From Caldilineaceae bacterium (GTDB lineage Bacteria; Chloroflexota; Anaerolineae; Caldilineales; Caldilineaceae), in NCBI GenBank assembly GCA_022824025.1, contig JAJEBF010000051.1, positions 1 through 64,000 of the forward strand: a stretch of 64,000 nt of DNA, in the 5' to 3' direction. The notes under the pieces are model-generated. The model was given only the letters and a program-made list of their open reading frames with translations, was not told the origin of the DNA and searched no databases. This document shows positions 62,475-64,000 of the stretch, piece by piece. The translations under genes were made by a program, and so were the position numbers. Every line of letters begins with the position of its first letter. Within the stretch, counting starts at the first letter, position 1.

Positions 62475-63836
62475 ATGACCGTTGCCCCTTCCATCTCCGA
62501 TCTCGACGTCCGCGCCCTCTGGCATCCCCTCACCCAGCACAAGCCGCTGGCCGACAGCCCGCCCCCGCTCATCGTCCGCGGCGATGGCTGTTACCTGGAA
62601 GATGACCAGGGCCAGCGCTACCTCGACGCCATGGCCGGCCTCTGGTGCGTCAACGTCGGCTACGGGCGCAGCGAGCTGGCCGAAACCGCAGCCGCGCAGA
62701 TGACCCAGCTCCCCTATCTCGCCCCCACCATGACCCACCCGCCCGGCGCGCAACTGGCCGACAAAATTCTGGAAATGCTCGGCTGGCGCGGCCGCGTCTA
62801 CTTCTCCTCCAGCGGCTCTGAAGCCAACGAGGCCGCCTTCAAAATCGCCCGCCAGTATCACCTCCAGTCCGGCAAACCCGGCGGCGCCACCCGCTACAAG
62901 ATCATCTCCCGCCACCGCGCCTACCACGGCAACACCCTCGGCGCGATGAGCGCCACCGGCCAGGCCGAGCGCAAGATCGGCTACGGACCGATGGCGCCCG
63001 GCTTCATCCACGTACCGCCCCCATATCCTTACCGCGCCCACCCCAAACTGACCGCGGCCGAGCACGGCATCGCCTGCGCCCAGGCCATTGAAGAGACCAT
63101 CATCTACGAAGGGCCCGAATCCGTCGCCGCGCTCCTGATGGAGCCCATCATCTCCGGCGGCGGCGTCCTCGTCCCCCCCGACGAGTACCTGCCGCGCGTG
63201 CGCCAGATCTGCGACCAGTACGGCGTCCTCCTCATCTTCGACGAAGTCGTCTCCGGCTACGGCCGCACCGGCAAACTCTTCGGACGCGACCACTGGGGCG
63301 CGGAGCCCGACATCATCACCATGGCCAAAGGGCTTTCCAGCGGCTATATGCCCCTCGCCGCCACCGCCGTGCAGGAGTACATCTTCGACGCATTCCTCGG
63401 CGACGCCGGCGACCTGAGCCACTTCCGCCATATCAACACCTTCGGCGGCCATCCCGTCAGCACCGCAGTCGGCCTGCGCAATCTTCAGATCGTGGACGAA
63501 GAAAACCTGGTGGAGAACGCCCGCAACGTGGGCGAGTACGCGCTGGCGCAGCTGAATAACCTGTCGTCGCACCCGTGGGTCGGCGAAGCCCGCGGCCGCG
63601 GGCTCCTCCTGGGCGTCGAGCTGGTCGCCGACAAAAAGACCAAACAGCCCCTCGACGACGCCGAAATGCTGGCCATCCTGGGCCGCTGCAAACAGGCCGG
63701 CGTCCTCCTCGGACGCAACGGCAACACCGTTCCCGGCCTCTCCAATATCCTGATCGTGGCCCCGCCCCTGGTGGCGACCAAGTCCGAAATCGATCTTCTC
63801 ATCGAGGCGCTGGTCTTCGCCCTGGGAGAAAAGTAG
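62475..63836 (+). CDS. class III aminotransferase (omega-aminotransferase)
   Basis: A 453-residue PLP-dependent class III aminotransferase. It has DAMAGLWCVNVGYGRSEL, the cofactor segment SSSGSEANEAAFKIAR, AYHGNTLGAMSATG, LLIFDEVVSGYGRTGKL (Asp) and the Schiff-base Lys in MAKGLSSGYMPL. This pattern fits beta-alanine/taurine:pyruvate or putrescine-type omega-aminotransferases. ATG 62475 is preferred; an in-frame start at 62394 lacks similarity. The 286 bases before it hold no gene but include a TTGTACAAT at 62353-62361. Substrate choice cannot be read. Confidence 0.92.
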   Translation: MTVAPSISDLDVRALWHPLTQHKPLADSPPPLIVRGDGCYLEDDQGQRYLDAMAGLWCVNVGYGRSELAETAAAQMTQLPYLAPTMTHPPGAQLADKILEMLGWRGRVYFSSSGSEANEAAFKIARQYHLQSGKPGGATRYKIISRHRAYHGNTLGAMSATGQAERKIGYGPMAPGFIHVPPPYPYRAHPKLTAAEHGIACAQAIEETIIYEGPESVAALLMEPIISGGGVLVPPDEYLPRVRQICDQYGVLLIFDEVVSGYGRTGKLFGRDHWGAEPDIITMAKGLSSGYMPLAATAVQEYIFDAFLGDAGDLSHFRHINTFGGHPVSTAVGLRNLQIVDEENLVENARNVGEYALAQLNNLSSHPWVGEARGRGLLLGVELVADKKTKQPLDDAEMLAILGRCKQAGVLLGRNGNTVPGLSNILIVAPPLVATKSEIDLLIEALVFALGEK

Positions 63837-63892
63837 CTCCCGTGGCCGGTGGCTGCATCGACGACCAGCTACCGGCCACCAACCACTCCAAA

Positions 63893-64000
63893 CTAGCCGC
63901 GGATATCCAGCCTTTCCCGCCGCTGCCACTGGGTGATCGAGTCGCGCTCCGAAACGCCCGGGTGGGAATCATCCGGGCTATCCACATACGCCCCCTCCGG
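63893..64000 (-). CDS. partial gene, C-terminal 35 residues
   Basis: A minus-strand frame is open from the window edge to a stop at 63893-63895 and ends SERDSITQWQRRERLDIRG. The charged, natural-looking tail suggests the C-terminus of a real protein whose body lies outside the window. I do not recognise the family. Confidence 0.45.
   Translation of the reverse strand, partial: PEGAYVDSPDDSHPGVSERDSITQWQRRERLDIRG

Overview
The window looks like a GC-rich bacterial chromosome. No rRNA or tRNA gene, CRISPR array or phage structural gene was recognised. The gene content suggests a free-living or host-associated heterotroph, perhaps an uncultivated Chloroflexota (Caldilineae-like) lineage. Pointers are many phytanoyl-CoA dioxygenase-like proteins, SDRs, Gfo/Idh/MocA dehydrogenases, TIM-barrel sugar epimerases, GH4/GH36/GH88 enzymes, a Uma2 protein and an actinomycete-type xylose isomerase. 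The phylum is an inference from gene families, not from a marker gene.

Layout. 1-7.3 kb: partial Uma2 gene, then a plus-strand run of GH36, SDR, GH4, PhyH-like dioxygenase and AIM24-like protein. 7.3-8 kb: YgiT-type zinc finger and a frameshifted higA antitoxin. 8-11.4 kb: minus-strand operon of aminotransferase, HAD hydrolase and glutamate-cysteine ligase-like protein. 11.6-14.4 kb: YbaK-type deacylase and two tandem zinc alcohol dehydrogenases ending in a clear terminator. 14.75-18.9 kb: a very large secreted LRR/serine protease/SH3 protein. 18.9-31.4 kb: minus-strand sugar and acid catabolism genes interrupted by A/T-richer defence genes: an AAA15 ATPase/DUF4435 pair resembling PARIS, and an AIPR protein with a small four-helix membrane protein. 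31.4-36.7 kb: more dehydrogenases, an epimerase and a dioxygenase. 37.2-39.1 kb: a restriction-modification cassette led by a Phd-like antitoxin with a consensus promoter and a palindromic operator. 39.1-41.4 kb: Gfo/Idh and alcohol dehydrogenase genes. 41.4-47.7 kb: a MacB-like export operon (adaptor lipoprotein, FtsX-type permease, two ATPases). 48-53.1 kb: sulfatase, CelD-like acetyltransferase and a membrane-anchored two-module surface protein. 53.4-54 kb: IS5-family remnant. 54-60.6 kb: MFS transporter, XylB, XylA, lactonase-like amidohydrolase, rhamnose mutarotase and Gfo/Idh. 61-64 kb: a PD-(D/E)XK protein, a class III aminotransferase and a partial gene.

How it fits together. Most genes fit the uptake and breakdown of plant- or algal-type glycans. 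GH36, GH4 and GH88 release sugars, the sulfatase desulfates, oxidoreductases and epimerases process unusual sugars, and XylA/XylB feed xylose into the pentose phosphate pathway. Defence genes sit as small islands within or between these operons. The most promising new biology is the Phd-led restriction-modification unit, the PARIS-like pair, and the AIPR gene coupled to a tiny membrane protein.
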